From positions 5,456,001 through 5,520,000 of the forward strand of contig NZ_CP059556.1 in the NCBI RefSeq assembly GCF_024734405.1: a stretch of 64,000 nucleotides of DNA, given 5' to 3'. This DNA comes from Saccharopolyspora gregorii. GTDB lineage: Bacteria > Actinomycetota > Actinomycetes > Mycobacteriales > Pseudonocardiaceae. Under the pieces are notes generated by a model, which did no database searches, was not told the origin of the DNA, and saw nothing but the letters and a program-made list of their open reading frames with translations. Of the stretch, positions 62,174-64,000 are shown in pieces (positions within the stretch are counted from its first letter, which is position 1; each line of letters opens with the position of its first letter). The position numbers and the translations under genes were made by a program.

Positions 62174-64000
62174 TCACTGCCCGACCTGGCGGCCTTCCGG
62201 GTGGACGGGGCAGGACGGGCGGGCCGGGCAGCGCGGGCAGTCGGAGTTCTCGGCGGCGACGTAGGCGGGACCGACGCTGGCGGCGCCCGCGTCCTGCACG
62301 ACGTCCAGCCACACCCGCAGCCGTTCCTCGTCGAGCCCGTCCTGCGCGCGTTCGGTCCACCCGCCTTGCCGGGACGGCTTGGCGACGTAGAGCAGCCGGG
62401 CGCCGCCGGGTTCAGCGCGCTCGTCGTCCCCGTCGGAGTCCCCGGACTCCCCGGCGAAGGCGCCGAGCGCGGCGGCCAGCTGGTACACGGCGAGCTGCGG
62501 GTGCTCCTGCGCTTCATCGCCGCTGACCGCGGACTTGCTGGTCTTCACGTCCACGACGACGGGCCTGCCGTCGCCGTCGGCTTCGAGCCGGTCGACCCGG
62601 CCGCGCAGCCGCAGCCGCGGGCCGCCTTCGCGGCTCGGCACCTCCAGGTCCAGGTCCCGCTCCACGCCGAGCTGGGTGAGTTCGGCGCGGGAGCTCTCCA
62701 GCCAGCCGAGGAACGCGTCGAGCATGCCCTCCACCCGGCGCCGCTCGTGCCGGGAGAACCAGGGCGCCCCGGCGTCGACGTGCTGCCACGCCTCGTCGAG
62801 GGCGGTGCGGAGCTGTTCGCGGTCGGCGCCTTCGGCGGCCTTCTCCACCAGCGCGTGCACCAGGGTCCCGGTGACGGAGGCGAGTTCGGCGGCGTCCTCC
62901 CCGCCGTGGCGCTGCACCATCCAGCGCAGCGGGCACTTGCTCAGTACGTCCACTGTGGACGGTGAGATGCGGACCGCTTCGCCCGGCCCGGTCAGCGGCT
63001 GCGCGGTGGAGCTCTCCAGCAGGCCGTACCAGGAATCCGGGTCGGCGCCGGGAACTCCGGCGCGGGCGAGGCGGGCGAGCTGGGTCGCCGCGCGCTCCCG
63101 GCGGCCCGGCTTGGCCTCGCCGTCGCACACCACCTTGCGCAGCTCGGCGACGAGTTCGCCCAGCACCAGCCCGCGTTCCGGGCGCAGCAGCGGGCGCTGC
63201 TCGGCGTCGGTGCTGACGCCCTCCAGCTCGTCGAGGAACCGGGACGGCTGCTCGTCCTCGCCGCGCACCGCGCTCACCAGCAGCGTCCGCCGCGCGCGGC
63301 CCGCCGCGACCAGCAGCAGCCGCCGCTCCTCGGCCAGCAGCGGCGCGGTCGCCGACACCCGCTCCTGCTCGTCGACCCCGGCCAGCAGGTCCACCAGCCG
63401 GCCGGTGTGCAGCAAGGACCCGCGCAGCCGCAGGTCCGGCCAGGTTCCCTCCTGCACGCCGGGGATCGCCACCACCTCCCACTCGCGGCCCGCCGACGCG
63501 TGCGCGGTCAGCACCGACACCGCGTCGCCGGCCGGGGCGGTCGCGGCGAGGCTGCTGCCGGTGATGCGCTGCTTGCGCAGCTCCTCCACGAACCCGGCGA
63601 TGTCGGAACCGGGTTTGCGGTCGGCGTACTGGGCGGCGGCGTCGAACAGCGCCACCACCGCGTCCAGGTCCCGGTCCGCCTGGGCGCCCGCGATGCCACC
63701 GCGCTCCGAGGCGGCGACCCAGCGCCGCTCCAGGTCGCAGGCCTTCCACACCCGCCACAGCGCCTCTTCCACGCCCTTGCCGGACACTTCGGCGGCGGTC
63801 GCCAGCAGCGCGGCGACCTGCCGCGCCGGGCGGGCCGCGGCGTCCTCCAGCCCGGCGAGCCGGTCCCGGTCGTGCAGCACCTCCACCAGCAGCTCACCGC
63901 TGGAGCGCTGGCCGCCGGTGGCCTTCTGCAGCCGCAGCAGCCCGCGCCGCAACCGGCGCAGCGCCAGCGGATCGGCCCCGCCCAGCGGGGAGGTCAGCAG
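62174..64000 (-). CDS. adnA: AdnA-like helicase-nuclease, C-terminal part (continues past the right edge)
   Basis: The frame is open to base 64000, so only about the last 608 residues are seen. Visible helicase parts are VSVLTAHASAGREWEVVAIP (motif V) and a degenerate motif VI LLLVAAGRARRTLLV instead of VALTRAR, as expected for the vestigial AdnA motor. The nuclease domain has LRGRVDRLEADGD, VVVDVKTS and QLAVYQLAA, plus cysteines in LSKCPLRWM and CPRCPARPSCP that suit a 4Fe-4S cluster as in AddB-type nucleases. It should pair with the adnB product in DNA-end resection (Rv3202c equivalent). Confidence 0.88.
   Translation of the reverse strand: MLTSPLGGADPLALRRLRRGLLRLQKATGGQRSSGELLVEVLHDRDRLAGLEDAAARPARQVAALLATAAEVSGKGVEEALWRVWKACDLERRWVAASERGGIAGAQADRDLDAVVALFDAAAQYADRKPGSDIAGFVEELRKQRITGSSLAATAPAGDAVSVLTAHASAGREWEVVAIPGVQEGTWPDLRLRGSLLHTGRLVDLLAGVDEQERVSATAPLLAEERRLLLVAAGRARRTLLVSAVRGEDEQPSRFLDELEGVSTDAEQRPLLRPERGLVLGELVAELRKVVCDGEAKPGRRERAATQLARLARAGVPGADPDSWYGLLESSTAQPLTGPGEAVRISPSTVDVLSKCPLRWMVQRHGGEDAAELASVTGTLVHALVEKAAEGADREQLRTALDEAWQHVDAGAPWFSRHERRRVEGMLDAFLGWLESSRAELTQLGVERDLDLEVPSREGGPRLRLRGRVDRLEADGDGRPVVVDVKTSKSAVSGDEAQEHPQLAVYQLAAALGAFAGESGDSDGDDERAEPGGARLLYVAKPSRQGGWTERAQDGLDEERLRVWLDVVQDAGAASVGPAYVAAENSDCPRCPARPSCPVHPEGRQVGQ

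Overview
The window is GC-rich actinobacterial chromosome with dense genes, many GTG starts, four-base start/stop overlaps and heavily G/C third codon positions. A member of the Pseudonocardiaceae, most likely Saccharopolyspora or a close relative, fits best. Three things point there: gene order shared with Mycobacterium tuberculosis around ssrA-smpB-ftsX-ftsE-prfB and around UPF0182-PDZ protease-zincin-ABC1 kinase-whiB7-uvrD2-nudC-adnAB; EspG/PPE-like/DUF3558 genes; and an actinobacterial tmRNA tag (ADKSQREFALAA). The genus is inferred from these features, not from an alignment. No transposase, integrase, phage gene or CRISPR array was seen.

Layout. 1-12.4 kb: a NERD/UvrD-like helicase, a large LuxR-family ATPase regulator divergent from a metallo-beta-lactamase-fold hydrolase/esterase pair, a P450-ferredoxin operon divergent from a TetR gene with palindromic operators between them, and a membrane protein/histidine kinase/response regulator operon. 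12.4-20.2 kb: an unusual membrane protein joining a cytoplasmic HTH to an extracytoplasmic glycoside-hydrolase-like domain, a small secreted four-cysteine protein, a secreted lipase, a TetR/MFS divergent pair and a second MFS exporter. 20.2-27.8 kb: a hairpin-repeat array, tmRNA, amidohydrolase, smpB, ftsX, ftsE, prfB, a PadR regulator, then two tandem initiator tRNA genes inside more hairpin repeats and a 22-C homopolymer. 27.8-44.7 kb: a conserved actinobacterial core block with UPF0182, PDZ/Lon-like protease, zincin, YgjP-like protease, a small zinc protein, ABC1 kinase, methyltransferase, whiB7 with an attenuator-type leader (uORF plus intrinsic terminator), uvrD2, nudC and an M16 peptidase pair. 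44.7-49.4 kb: an ESX-type substrate cluster (EspG, PPE-like, DUF3558 lipoprotein, PE/WXG-like) whose last two genes are tandemly duplicated. 49.4-64 kb: DUF2207 protein, a zinc metallopeptidase, a RCK potassium channel, small unknown genes, and adnB and adnA separated by two unrelated genes.

How the genes work together. tmRNA, SmpB and release factor 2 act in ribosome rescue and termination; FtsE/FtsX regulate cell-wall hydrolysis at division. WhiB7, UvrD2, NudC and AdnAB form a stress, RNA/NAD metabolism and DNA-repair neighbourhood. The EspG/PPE-like/PE-like set probably supplies a type VII secretion machine encoded elsewhere.

The least explained structure is non-coding. Arrays of short hairpins with a GAA loop and a GAGC 3' flank, plus a conserved G/C hairpin, sit downstream of every structural RNA gene in the window (ssrA and both tRNA-fMet genes). 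The membrane HTH/pseudo-glycosidase fusion and the whiB7 leader are the next most interesting items.
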